Below are positions 25,636 through 36,830 of a DNA stretch of 64,000 nt, in pieces. The position numbers were made by a program, and so were the translations under genes. The notes below the pieces were generated by a model. It was not told where the DNA came from and searched no databases. It saw nothing but the letters and a program-made list of their open reading frames with translations. Source of the stretch: Styela clava (Eukaryota > Chordata > Ascidiacea > Stolidobranchia > Styelidae); the NCBI RefSeq assembly GCF_964204865.1, contig NC_135252.1, positions 12,297,383 to 12,361,382 on the forward strand, given 5' to 3'. The stretch's first letter is position 1. Each line of letters starts with the position of its first letter.

Positions 25636-25674
25636 GTAGTAATTATCTTTGTGGTTTTACAATATAAAGATATA

Positions 25675-26649
25675 ATGGAAGGGAATGTGCTCCCTGGTTC
25701 TTCTGAAGTATTGCTTGAAGTACGATGTTGTAGCATCAATATTATCACGAAGAGAAGTGATCAACAATTTCTTCCTGATGGTTTCAGTAAGCTTCCAATA
25801 ATTCGTAGCATAAGTGGGAAAATCACAAAAATTGGCTCAAATGTCAAAAGATTTAAAATTGGGGATGAGGTAGCTGGAATAATTCCATTAGACATGGCCA
25901 AAACTCTACATGGCATAAAAACTACTCTTATGCAGGAAGAATTTTTAGTGCACAAGCCTTCTGAATTGGGTTGGGAAGTTGCAGCATGTTGTTTGCTGGA
26001 TGGATTAACTGCTTATACAGCGCTACATTACCAAGCTCACATTCGACCTGGTGATACATTACTACTATGCAATGGTTCTGATTCAACAGGGGTTCTAATG
26101 GCACAAATTGCTAGACATTGGGGCGCAAAGGTTCTCGTCACTGCATCCTCTGAAGAAGAAGCTCAGATCTTACGTATGATGTCTAACAATGGCCCACAAG
26201 TATTCGGTGGTCACCAATTGTTGCATAATTTTGTGATGGACGAAACAGGGGGCTTAGGTGTTGATTGTATTGTTGATAATGGAATTATTGTTCACGATTC
26301 TTCAATTACCAATAACGATGAAGATTTTTCAAAACCAACAAAACATGATATTATTTCTTGTCTTGCTGTAGGAGGTAAATGGATTACTAGCCAAAGTGAT
26401 TTGCAAATAGACCCTCCTGATTCAGAAGTCTTGCATATGAAAGGGTCAAGCTTATGTCACTTATTTCCTGAGATGTGGACATTGTCAACAAGTCAGCAAG
26501 GTCGATATCTTCACATATTGAAGGACGTTTTAGATAAAGCAGCATGCGGTGTCATACGACCTCATCTCATGACTGTCCTTCCTGCTTCAGAAGTACAATC
26601 TAGAAGTGATTTGTTTCCATCTAAAAGTTGCATTGTTATCAAGCTGTAG
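25675..26649 (+). CDS. CRYZL1: Quinone oxidoreductase-like protein 1 (CRYZL1)
   Basis: This is a medium-chain dehydrogenase/reductase of the zeta-crystallin-like group, presumably NAD(P)H-binding; the physiological substrate is not established for the family. From ATG 25675 it encodes 324 aa. Matches to CRYZL1 include KIGDEVAGIIPLD, LDGLTAYTALHYQAHIRPGD, HWGAKVLVTASSEEEAQIL, DETGGLGVDCIVDNG, HDIISCLAVGGKWIT, LQIDPPDS and QQGRYLHILKDV. The frame is open upstream to 25636, just after a possible acceptor AG (25634-25635). That extension (VVIIFVVLQYKDI) aligns plausibly with the human N-terminal strand, so the exon may begin at 25636 and a short 5' exon may be missing. Nearly the whole protein is in one exon, whereas the vertebrate gene is split. 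AATAAA follows at 26851. Confidence 0.9.
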   Translation: MEGNVLPGSSEVLLEVRCCSINIITKRSDQQFLPDGFSKLPIIRSISGKITKIGSNVKRFKIGDEVAGIIPLDMAKTLHGIKTTLMQEEFLVHKPSELGWEVAACCLLDGLTAYTALHYQAHIRPGDTLLLCNGSDSTGVLMAQIARHWGAKVLVTASSEEEAQILRMMSNNGPQVFGGHQLLHNFVMDETGGLGVDCIVDNGIIVHDSSITNNDEDFSKPTKHDIISCLAVGGKWITSQSDLQIDPPDSEVLHMKGSSLCHLFPEMWTLSTSQQGRYLHILKDVLDKAACGVIRPHLMTVLPASEVQSRSDLFPSKSCIVIKL

Positions 26650-26850
26650 TGTGAATAGTACTGTGTGACCGAATGCTGACAATGAATTGTTTTGTTCAAT
26701 TGGAAATTAGTGCAATATTATTTTACCGATACCATGAAAATGGGTTTAGTAATTTTTTTTTTTCATTTCTAATATATTGTTATATACAAAATAATAATTT
26801 GGATCGGTTAATTGAAACTAATATTTTATTTGTTATTGAAGAAACTATTA

Positions 26851-26856
26851 AATAAA
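26851..26856 (+). terminator. Polyadenylation signal candidate of CRYZL1
   Basis: AATAAA lies about 200 bases after the CRYZL1 stop and before the acceptor-like sequence upstream of SRRD. Confidence 0.5.
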
Positions 26857-27114
26857 TAAGTATCGAACATGGTTAAATATGGTATTAAATTCTAATGTCA
26901 AATTGTTATCTTTTCCATTATACTGTTGATTGAATACTATTTTTCTTCAAATTGATTTTTGATTTGCAGGTTCTATAAGCTAATAGGCAAATCTCTATAA
27001 TTTTCCTCATACAAAGGTATAAATTCCAAATATCAATTTTTTCGAAATTTCATTAATTTCTGATAGTGCAGTTTTTTGTGTTAGTGATGTTATAATAAAC
27101 TGGATATATCAGTC

Positions 27115-28567
27115 ATGTTGGAAGAATGGAAGACAGTTACACGGAAAACTAAAAGAAGAATCGAAAAAGAAAACAATACGTCTTCAAACTGTGTTGAGAT
27201 TCTGAGCAATATAAACTTTACAAGATCGGACATACAGCATGGAATATCTAAAGTAGAAAAAGCATCAGAAGAGCTTATAGAATCTGCTTTTTTCCACAAA
27301 TTCTGCAAATATATTGAAACAGTTTTAATCAAATATGAAAACGATTGTCATGAAGAAACATCCATGTTGAATGAAATTGTTTGTTATGGACTTGGCAGTG
27401 TTTCAAACAGTTACATCGCAAGATACCAACTTGCTATGTTAATTTTGTTGCTGAAGTTTTTATCACAAAGAACTGGCAATAATTGTGGAAATAAACTAAT
27501 ACCATGCTATGTATATGATCCAATCTTCAATAACTTTGATGTTGCCATACTGGAAAGTAAGTCTACCATTTTTTTAACATTTAACAATATCTTATTATAT
27601 TTCTACTTTTACATACAAAGGTGTGACACTCTAGTGAATGCAATAACTTGACAAATTAAACTGATAAGTCTGTATTATATTGTATGCAATACTGTTAAAA
27701 TGATTATTTTCAGGGGTCAGGGCAATTGTCCGAAACTAATAATATATTTGAATTCATTCAAAATTAATTACTTTTATTTTTGGAATAATTCAGAATTAAA
27801 AATTATCATTTGGGCTCTTAAAATGTATTAATAAAAACGCTTTCATTTAATTTCTGAATGATATGACCAATAGGCTACAAATATAACATCAATCAAAGAT
27901 TAACTTTCCCCGCATTCCAAATTTAAACTCATTGATGTACATTGACATTTGTTTGTCCTTGTTAAACATAACCCAATTTGGAACATTGTTTAAAATTTCC
28001 ATATTCAAAAATATTAGTAATAGATATTATTTTAGGTCATCCCTATCAGTGGCGTTTTTAATGCTATAATGCCATACTCCTCATGATTTGAAATGCCATT
28101 TTTCTATTATGATATCACATTTGTCATATATAATAAACATCCTAACATAATGGCTTTTTAATTATAAATCAGGATCCTAGATACACCCGTGTATATGACA
28201 TGTCTATTTTATTTCAGATTTTAAATTGAAAGTCTTGTCAGAAAATGAAGAAGGCAGAAGAAAGGGATCATCGGAACATGGAATATCTATATTTTACATG
28301 ATTCATTGTGACAAATTCCTTTATGACAATCTGTTATGTGAAAATTTGGAAAATCGAACTATGGATAAGATTATAGTAATCGGCAATTCTTTCAAAACAA
28401 TGTGGGAAAGATTGCCTGAAAGCGTATTAAAAAATGAATATAAGTTTATTTATAAAATAATTTCAGAAGATTTAGTTTCTGAAACAATGCTTGATAACTG
28501 GAAAGATAATGATGCAATTTTTAATGATACCAGTATTCATTGTTTTCGAAAGTTCTCGCTAACCTAA
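27115..28567 (+). CDS. SRRD: SRR1-like protein (SRRD)
   Basis: Two exons, 27115-27556 and 28218-28567, join (GT-AG, phase 1) into 263 aa. The SRR1-like domain is clear: VCYGLGSVSNSYIARYQLA at about residues 93-111, CYVYDPIF, then across the splice site LKVLSENEEGRR, FYMIHCDKFLYDNLL, IVIGNSFKTMWERLPE and the terminal IFNDTSIHCF. SRR1 was described in Arabidopsis phytochrome B and clock signalling; in animals it is linked to heme regulation and proliferation, with the mechanism unsettled. The protein is shorter than human SRRD at the N terminus. The start ATG is the first in frame and precedes a Lys/Arg-rich segment typical of the family N terminus. It lies 465 bases after CRYZL1 and 131 bases before LNPK, all on the plus strand. 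Confidence 0.93.
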
Positions 28568-28574
28568 GATCTGA

Positions 28575-28588
28575 TTTTCTTTTTTTAG
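28575..28588 (+). promoter_or_regulatory. Acceptor-like polypyrimidine tract between SRRD and LNPK
   Basis: TTTTCTTTTTTTAG begins 7 bases after the SRRD stop and 111 bases before the LNPK ATG. A second acceptor-like sequence (CTGTCTGCTGCTCAG) ends at 28673. Either could be a spliced-leader trans-splice site for the downstream gene, or an ordinary acceptor for a 5' UTR intron. Confidence 0.35.
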
Positions 28589-28698
28589 CCATTTTTGTTG
28601 GTGTTAAAATGTTTGAAGTAAATTATTTATAGATTGAATCCTTTTCTATTATTTTGTTCTGTCTGCTGCTCAGCTGCCATATTTATTATTCTTACATC

Positions 28699-31600
28699 AT
28701 GGGTGCTATTATAGCTAGATTTCGGGTAACTATGATTTTTATTTATCTACATTTCAATTATTGAGCTTTTATATGGTTATAATTCGTCATCTTTGTCTGT
28801 TGATAATGCTTGCTCAACTTGATCCCCTTTGAGTTTTCATAGAAATTCCTTTGATTATGATCATTAAAAATCTGACTCCCGAAACTTAAAAGTTTCTTCA
28901 TATGTTCTTCTTGTGACTACGTAGAGCTTTGAAATGCAGTTTCACTGAAGAAATATTTTATTCAAATTGTATTTTGTATACTCAGAAATCACCAACAACC
29001 ATAGAGATATTGGAAGATATAGACAAAAACATTGCACATCTGGAAAAATTCAGAAAAGCTAACCAAGAGCTACGACAAAAAGTAATTTTATTGCGATAAT
29101 CTCATATTTTGTGATATTTCACATTTTTACACTAATAAAGTTTGAATAACCTTTTTCAGGTTATTGGGAAACTCATTTTGTATTCTGTTGTTCTGTATAT
29201 TGTTGGCGCAGTGGCTCTTTACTTCTTTTTTATGCCTCAAGAGTTGACATATAAAATATATGGATTGTCTCCATTTTTCTTATTTCCTTTCTTGTAAGTA
29301 TTACCGGTAAATATATTATGCATTCTGTTGCAATTAAGTAGTTTAAAAATGATTTTTGGATTAATTTTGTGTTTCAGAGTTTATTTATTAAAAAGATTTC
29401 TTCACTGGTTCTTTGTACGGAAAATATCTCAAAATGGTAAGTTAAATAATATAAAAGCTTGAGATTTAATTATTTGTTATATTAATTAATGAATGAATTT
29501 GCTCAATTCAATCTTGGGCAACAGTTCTCAACAATCTGCGTAATTAGAAAATACTTCTATGAGTGACATACTGGCTTCAGAATTGGGCAATATCCTAAAT
29601 TTGAATGCAAATAAATGTGATTAGAGCGTTGGCATATAAATTACGATTTTTCATATATATATTCAATCATTGTCCTTTTTGAGTATTATTAACTCATTTA
29701 AAACACTATTTTTATAAATTTGACTCATCTTTCTCTGTTTATTTTACAGAAGGCGAAATGCAAGCATTAAAAGACAAACGAAAAGACATTGTAAGTTCAT
29801 TTTTTTAAACGTTTTTTGATAGTTTTATAAAATGATTTGTTTTATTAGCTGGAAAATGTGATGGAAACTGAAACGTACAAGAAAGCGAAAGAAATTTTAG
29901 AGAAGTTCGATCCAGAAACAAAGAAAAAATTGGAAGAAGAAAAAAATCGAAAAGATTCGGAAGCAAATGCTGCAACTTCACCACCACAACAACAGCAACA
30001 ACATCCAGGTAGAAAATCATTAAACCTGGTTGTTTTTCTTCTCGGACGCTGGGGCTGGCCACTTCAGCCTAATCAAATATGTAGTAAAATAAATTATTTT
30101 CATTTTATATATTTTGATATAGGTTTGCGCAGAAGACAAGTACCAGGTCAATCTGAACATCCCGGAGCACCAGGGGCTGCTATTGGTCGTGGACGAGGAA
30201 TTGGTTCTCCATTACCTCTTCCTAATATGCAGCAAACACCAATGAATGGAGCTGCAAGAGGTGCGTAAAGTTTGTGGCCGTGAAAGTACTGCATGCCGTT
30301 TAGTATTTAAGCATGTCCTTCAGACGTGAGATTTTACAGAGTGTGAAATGTTCAAATCCATGGTTAAAAAAGTTTCAGCAGTTTCACAGGTTCGATTCCT
30401 ATGCAGAATAATTATTTGCGAGAGGGTTGCCAGACTCCTCTCTACCATAGGATGATTCATGTAAAGCTTGTTGGTTACCGCTTCCTCCAACAATAAGTTC
30501 ATGCATCAGAACAAATTACTGGTTAACTATACCCATACTCGACATGTACTTGGGGTGATGGTTTGTCATATCATTAAGCCATTTTATCAACTATCCTCTC
30601 CCACAGGATAAATTATCATATAATCCCCTAAGCAGGGATGGCCAATTCGAATAAAGTATTCGAATGTATTCGAATATCTCGTCATTCGAATATCGGAATT
30701 CACGTTCATAAGAATATCGGATATTTGTGTGACGTCACACATTTTCGACGCCGCTTTCAAGACGTTTCCGTTGAATGAAAACATTCTCGATAGTACCTTG
30801 CGCGTGATTGTTTTCATCACTCATCAGCGTAACGTAATATTTAGGCCCGTAAACGCCTTTACAATTGTGTTATTTTCTCTAAAACGAAAATTTTCCACAA
30901 ATTTGTTCCACGATAACGATAACATTTATTTTATTTTTGTACACGCACGGAATTGTGAATCTGGTAAATACGTTCATCGGCGGCGAGTTTCTGAAGACAA
31001 CGCAACTTTTTGATTGAAAAGCGGCAATTTAAAATACTGAAAATAAAACCGTAAACAATATAAGTTTTATTGATGCCCGCGAAAATTTAAATTTCTAGGC
31101 AGTGAACGCAAAATTTCGTGTGCCTCTGGCACACATTATGTTTGGTCGGCGTTTAGAAACATATCGTCACTAATTGAGGGCGGGATTTGCCTGATTATCC
31201 ATTATTTTAAATTGCCGTCAAATATTTTCGTGTTAACACGATACAAGGTTTGAAACGCGACTTTTTCCCGGGTTGTGAGGATGTATATAATATAATTAAT
31301 CTAAAGTATATTCAATCAATTTTATTTTGATGAAATAATTTTTACTCTGAGATATTACAGCATATTTATGGATTTTTCGAACGGTTTTATCTAAAAATAA
31401 TCCGAGTGGCAGCATTTCGATCGAGCGGAGTCACTGTTAACAAGTACATCTAAATATTTGCCGAATTCGCAAAATACGTATCAAAACAATATTTAATCGG
31501 ACAGTTTACCTCACGTTTTTATTTTTATGACCGCGGATTGCAATGGTATATAAGAGTGGTGAGGATTTTATTTTGTCGACGCAACCGCAGGTTAAATTGA

Positions 31601-34600
31601 AGACAATTAAATTAATAAAGCAAGACATTTTAAATATGCCGGTTTCGGTCACGAATTCATCACTTTGCACAACAGAAAAATATAATTTCGTTGTTATATT
31701 ATTTGTTGTAAAAGTCGACTCTTTCAACAGGTGGCATAATCGCGGCGATGAATATGTATTTTTAATTTACTAAACTTTATATGTATATTCATTGTATGAA
31801 ATGAATTATACTCTACACTTAACAGGATTTTATATAATTATTTGAGATTTTTCTAACGGCGATAACGAGTTGGCAAGATTGCAAAAATACGTATTAAAAT
31901 TAAATACATCAGGCAGTTTATCTCGTAATTTTAGGTCACAGATCGCCGTGAACGGAATAGTAATGTTTCTTTTTTGACGTAAGAAGAAGCAACCGCGAGT
32001 TACATTGAACACATTAAATTAATATATAAAGATATTTTAGAATCTCGTAGTTGTCATGGATTGAATATTTTACGTAACAGAATGATCATCATTATACGCT
32101 GACAAGACGACTCTTTTAACGAGCGCGTAATCGCGGTGGTTGTTACAGGCGGCAATGGGAAATTCCGATTTCGAAAATCCTGGCTGCGCGCTCGCAGTGA
32201 TGGTCATCTATTCTCTACTAATTTATTTCTAATTCCAAACACAACAATATATTACACATAATAACAATATGGTTCTCATAAATTGATATACAAATATACT
32301 GGTAGGTAGTAGAATACTCTAGGCCCAAATATTAGAATTTTTAAAGGCATAATGGATTTTCGATTGGTATTGCCAATAAATTTTATTACTCTCAGAAAAT
32401 ATACACAATTATCTGAATACAAGTAGTATTTTTGTCAATAGACTTGACTATTATCGTAATATCATGGTACCAATGATAGAAAGCGTCAGACAACTTTTCA
32501 TATGGTCATTTGTACAAAGTGATTAATTTTAATTAACTGACTGTGTCACAAGTTGCTATTATTTTTTATTGATAGCTATAAACTATCAATTACTTTGTGT
32601 ACATATACTGTTGGTTTGTGGCTTCATTCTGATATTTCTATTGAAGCTTATTTCCTAATTTACAGGGTTTTAATCAACTAAAACAAAAATGTGGTATTTT
32701 AGAATGTATTCGGAATTCCAGATTCGAAAACATTATTTTAGAATGTATTCGGAATAGTTTAGTATTCGGAAATGGCCATCCCTGCCCCTAAGTCATATAA
32801 TACCTCTACTTATCACAGGACAACCAATTGTTCCTCGTTCCCCAGTAGCTGTACTGCCCAGACCAATATTGCCGTTGAATAAAACAACAATGGATAAATT
32901 GATGGATTATATGATTGGAGATGGAACTGCGCACAGGTTATATTTGCTTATTTATGCGTTCATCAAAGACATTGTTTCGTGATTTGCATTATTGATATGT
33001 CATAATTTGGAATGAATAAGTTGTTTCTTGATTTGCATTATTGATGTGTCATAATTTGGAATGAATAAGTTAGGTATGTTATAACAAACTTACTGTACAC
33101 AGTTGTGTTGGGCATATTGTATTAACCTGTGAGTAAAAGTCCCTAAACCTTGAGTCGTCAGAGTTTCGAGTTGTGTCAATCGCTGAGTTGGTCTCACTGG
33201 TGGTTGAGAGATGGCGAGTCAAAGTCCTTCCATTTAGATGTCCCTAATCACTCCGACGTTTTTTATAAATGGAGACTCAAGTTCAGCTCGAATGGAGTAA
33301 ATAACTTGAACCTCCTCAACTGCAGTATATTGACCACCTGATAATTCTGTTTGACTTTCTTGGTAGAGAAACTATAAATATCAGAGATTACCTCTAAAAA
33401 TTCACTCAGCTGAAAGTCAACTCCAATCGTAGTAGTCTAGAAAAGTAAAATTACGAAAATTAGAAGCCTAGAATGTTTGAAATCTTAATAACATACCTAT
33501 CGTTGATTTATCAGATATGCTCTCATATGTCAAAATTGCTGCAATCATAATGGAATGGCTTTGAAGGAGGAATTTCAATATCTTGGTAATTATGATTGAA
33601 TGTTTATTTCACTCAATGCAAATTAATATAATAATTTATACCATGGGTTTGTGAAAACCAAGAACTCATGGTTGTTTTATTTTGCTGCAACCGCTAATGA
33701 TATCTGCTCATCTATCTAACCTATGTCATCCAGCTGTTCAGTCCATAGAAAGTGTTAATTCCTGAATCCACACTTTCAGTTAGTTTTGCTAGACTGGGTA
33801 GAGTCTGTTATTTCAATTTCAAATTATTTGAATGCTAGTGTAAGCCTTACTCAAGAAGTTATTGATACTTCTCTCTGGCTGATGGGTTGAAATTGATGGA
33901 ATCAGATATGATCGAAAGATTGTGTTATGGTTTTGCATGGGATTCACCCACATCAAAACCTCATTGTGAGGGATCAGATGAAAATCTGGGGAAATCAATA
34001 TCACTAGGATTTATATTCAATTTTGTTCAAAATTCTTTACATTATTAATTTACACATCACTATTGATAGCTTTCAGATGTGCATATTGTCGATTTTTCAA
34101 TCCCGCTCGAAAGCAAAGACCTAATGCTCCCAGACTGCCAATGACTCCGCCACGTCGCATTGAACCGATACAAGGTACTGCCAACAATGATGATGACGGG
34201 AATAATGAGAGTGACAAACCCTCAACTTCTTTTACTCCTGAATCAGGTATTAGTTTGACTTGAGTGACAAAATTCAATTCAAAATCCACTCAAGTCTATA
34301 CCAGGAATGATGCTGCGAATTTTACTCATTTGACCCGCAGCAAAAATGTCCTTGGCAAAATAGTTCCAAATTTTCTTTCATCACATAGTCCATGCACATG
34401 AATTCTCTAGCATTGCAATCGTTCAAACTTTTTTAACTAGATTTTTGTTTTTGAGTCTCTGTAGAGAATTTCGACTCAAATCATCGCCATGGAAAGTTTG
34501 ATATTTCAACGGTGTTAGGCTCAATACAGCCTGGTTTGATCAATGAAACAAGAGAACACGAACTTTTATTTCATCAACATGACTTATTTGTCACAGAAAC

Positions 34601-35510
34601 TGCTCCTGCCAGCATTACAGGTGAAGAGGTGCAACAAGCATCAGTGAAGGAAGAAGTCCCTGATGTGGAAAGCAATGCAGATACTGACAATTCACAACAA
34701 CCATCGGAGCATACAGGTAATGAGACGCTGTTTGAAGTGTAAGTAAACTCAGTTTACTTTGAAAACAACAAAATAGTACACGTAAGTTAAGTGTTGGGTT
34801 TGAGGAGACTCATGCGCGTCTCTGTTCTGGTTTTAGACACTGGGCAACTGCATCAAACGGATAAGAACCCTTTTTTCAATTTTAAGATAATCAGCGAACC
34901 TGTTCTGGTTTTAGACACGAGACCAGTTGTTCTCAACCTTGATTTCTTTCGTAGCCTGCTTTTGTTGCACAAAAGATTCTGTGCCCCATTAACTTTCTTG
35001 TGTGAGGGAAGAACTATAGAAAAACAAAAAAAAATTATTTTGTAAAGATAGACATCTCCAATTTAATAATTAAAATAAAAAATACCACTCAGTAGCAAAA
35101 AAAGCATCATTCATTGTTACTACAATGAAAATTTAACCAATTTATCAACAACTCTAGCAAATTTTTAATATGTTTGTGGCCCACCTGAACATGTTTCTGT
35201 GGCCCATTGGTTGAGAACCGGTGCACTAGACGGCAAACTGGTAATATGCACCACAGCTGATAACTAGTCCTCTTTTTGGCTTTGCGAAAGTCATGTTAAT
35301 GTATCTACATGCATTTTCTAAAATGAGGGAACCTGTTGTTAGTGAGTTTGATACAAAATAGAATCTGTTCTTAATATTTTTAATCCCACACTTATAACTG
35401 ACATCTTGCTTTTCACAGATGCAGAAGATATGGAAGTAGAGGACATTTCTGCTGGATCTAGTGTAACCAATGATGAAGCTGAGCAAATTCTTCCTGATAC
35501 TTCCATCTGA
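28699..35510 (+). CDS. LNPK: Lunapark (ER three-way-junction protein)
   Basis: Lunapark sits in the ER membrane and stabilises three-way tubule junctions with atlastin and reticulons. Twelve exons: 28699-28725, 28986-29081, 29160-29293, 29378-29436, 29750-29790, 29849-30008, 30123-30260, 32819-32936, 33515-33585, 34070-34246, 34465-34716, 35419-35510; GT-AG throughout, frame closed, 454 aa. MGAIIARF at the N terminus keeps Gly2, the residue myristoylated in lunapark. A short coiled coil (about 12-40) precedes two membrane segments (about 46-66 and 79-98), then a second coil with KKAKEILEKFDPET. A Pro/Gln-rich stretch follows. The C4 zinc finger uses C263, C266, C285 and C288, followed by FFNPARK, the lunapark signature. 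The acidic C-terminal tail is longer than in human. Intron 7 holds a SINE and a 2.15-kb hAT element; intron 11 holds a hAT MITE. Confidence 0.96.
30330..30624 (+). mobile_element. tRNA-derived SINE, degenerate plus-strand copy
   Basis: A consensus Pol III B box, GGTTCGATTCC, lies at 30389-30399. It is followed by the same body order as the other SINEs: GAGAGGGTTGCCAGACTCCT, then GGTTACCG, then ATCCTCTCCCACAGGAT. It lies in LNPK intron 7 and ends next to the hAT insertion at 30633. Confidence 0.7.
30633..32784. mobile_element. Non-autonomous hAT element (2.15 kb) in LNPK intron 7
   Basis: The termini CAGGGATGGCC and GGCCATCCCTG are perfect inverses. A perfect 8-bp duplication CCCCTAAG flanks the element at 30625-30632 and 32785-32792. 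Subterminal ATTCGAAT/GTATTCG clusters resemble those of the element at 20035-21698. The frames inside (for example 30729-31013 and 31543-31773) match nothing I know, and no transposase motif is visible. Confidence 0.88.
32972..33069. repeat. Tandem duplication, two 49-bp units
   Basis: Units 32972-33020 and 33021-33069 differ at about two positions. Both run from TTGTTTC through GATTTGCATTATTGAT to GAATGAATAAG. They lie in LNPK intron 8. Confidence 0.9.
33150..33310 (-). repeat. GAGTC-rich dispersed repeat, copy C
   Basis: It contains GAGTTGTGTCAATCGCTGAG, GGCGAGTCAAAGTCCTTCC, ATTTAGATGTCC and AAATGGAGACTCAAG, in the order seen in copies A and B. It lies in LNPK intron 8. Confidence 0.45.
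34924..35223. mobile_element. hAT MITE (300 bp) in LNPK intron 11
   Basis: The termini CAGTTGTTCTCAACC and, inverted, CACCGGTTCTCAACC match the common CAGTGGTTCTCAACC hAT terminus. Flanking 8-mers CACGAGAC (34916-34923) and CACTAGAC (35224-35231) agree at 7 of 8 positions. No coding capacity. Confidence 0.8.
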
Positions 35511-35780
35511 AAGCTTTGTTTGCAACTTGAATGTTCATTGTGTTGAATACATATATAGTTTTTTAAACACATTCACTTTTTGATGGTTTTGTGTTATCCT
35601 TCCTGCTCAAATATTGGGGGAACGTTGGATTTTTAAATATTGCATGTTTGTGATCAGCAAGTACAAACCTTTTTTTCATGCCGAATATTGTAAGTTATCA
35701 AATCCTGTCTTATTTTTTCTACTGCCACTGTTCTTGCTTTACCATGAGTGATGTATATGCTGTGTTGTGTTCTTGTCAGA

Positions 35781-35786
35781 AATAAA
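35781..35786 (+). terminator. Polyadenylation signal candidate of LNPK
   Basis: AATAAA lies about 270 bases downstream of the LNPK stop and is the first such signal after it. Confidence 0.6.
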
Positions 35787-35824
35787 TGATACCACATCGA
35801 TCATTGTCTATTTCCGAATCGATG

Positions 35825-36030
35825 GTATGGATATGGGACTTAGCTGGCGGCATGCGGTACCTCTGGTTACCCTGCGTTTGAATCATGGGGGGTAATTACG
35901 TGCGAAAGGAATGGAGGACCTCTTGCCGGCGAAGGGTGGTTCATGTAACTGCTGGTCGATTAGAAAAGTCCAATACCGGACATGGACTGGTAACTGGACA
36001 AGAGGATATGGTTCATGATAACTGAGACTA
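35825..36030 (+). repeat. Degenerate tRNA-derived SINE relic
   Basis: The order of blocks matches the plus-strand SINE: a worn B-box region (CCTGCGTTTGAATCATGG), then GGACCTCTTGCCGGCGAAGG, GTAACTGCTGGTCG and ACATGGACTGGTAACTGG. It lies between LNPK and RPL19. The remaining sequence from 36031 to 36685 shows nothing recognisable. Confidence 0.5.
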
Positions 36031-36685
36031 ACTTGTCATGATCATTTTGTGTAACGAGTTGCTGTTCTCTGTCTAATTCAGAGCATTTCATGATATTTGA
36101 GAAAAACTTTGTGCTTCAGATCGATTCGTGATTTCAACTGGGTGTAGGATTTTACAAAAAAATGAAGAGAAACAAAATGGCTAAATAAAACCACCACCTC
36201 CCATTGCGTCATAATCTAGCGCACAAGCTTTTTCCCATAAATGAATAGTTGTGTTCTTCACTCCAAATTCCAAGAAAAGTTTGACACTTTTGTTCTTGAG
36301 TATCGCATCTGTCGCAAGTTCCTTATTATCTCTCGGACGTCACTTCCTTTCTGATTAATCACCACCTTGACAAGGTAATGCAAATGATGATGACAGAGAT
36401 GATTGCACCCAACTAGCCAGGTCTCCACCTGAAGCAAGGCTTCTCAAACTGGATCCACCCATCACCTTTTGTTTATTGGCTTCTTATCACTAAACCAGGC
36501 AAACAAAATAACTGATGTGAACTAGTCGCAAACCAAAATAGTTTTCAGTTTCTGGAAGCAGGAGGCAACAGAGCATGAAACTTGGAAAACTATGGGAGAT
36601 TTTAGGCAATATTTTTACCATCTTAATCATCCAGACCGATATTAAACCCCAGTTGCATATACCAACATTTTGACATAGGACTGGC

Positions 36686-36691
36686 TTTATT
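36686..36691 (-). terminator. Polyadenylation signal candidate of RPL19
   Basis: On the minus strand AATAAA lies about 140 bases after the RPL19 stop. Confidence 0.6.
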
Positions 36692-36830
36692 GCATTTTAA
36701 TGACACCCACTTGACATAATTCCTGTCTAAACTATCTCTAACATACCCATAGAAACAAAAAAAGTATTTGCACTATTTGTTGTACAATTGTAGTGAATAT
36801 AGCCACAGAAATTTAAAAGGCAAATAGAAT

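Noticed and set aside
30729-31773. Possible genes inside the LNPK intron 7 hAT element
   Set aside because: The frames at 30729-31013 and 31543-31773 show no transposase motif, no splice partners and no recognisable domain.
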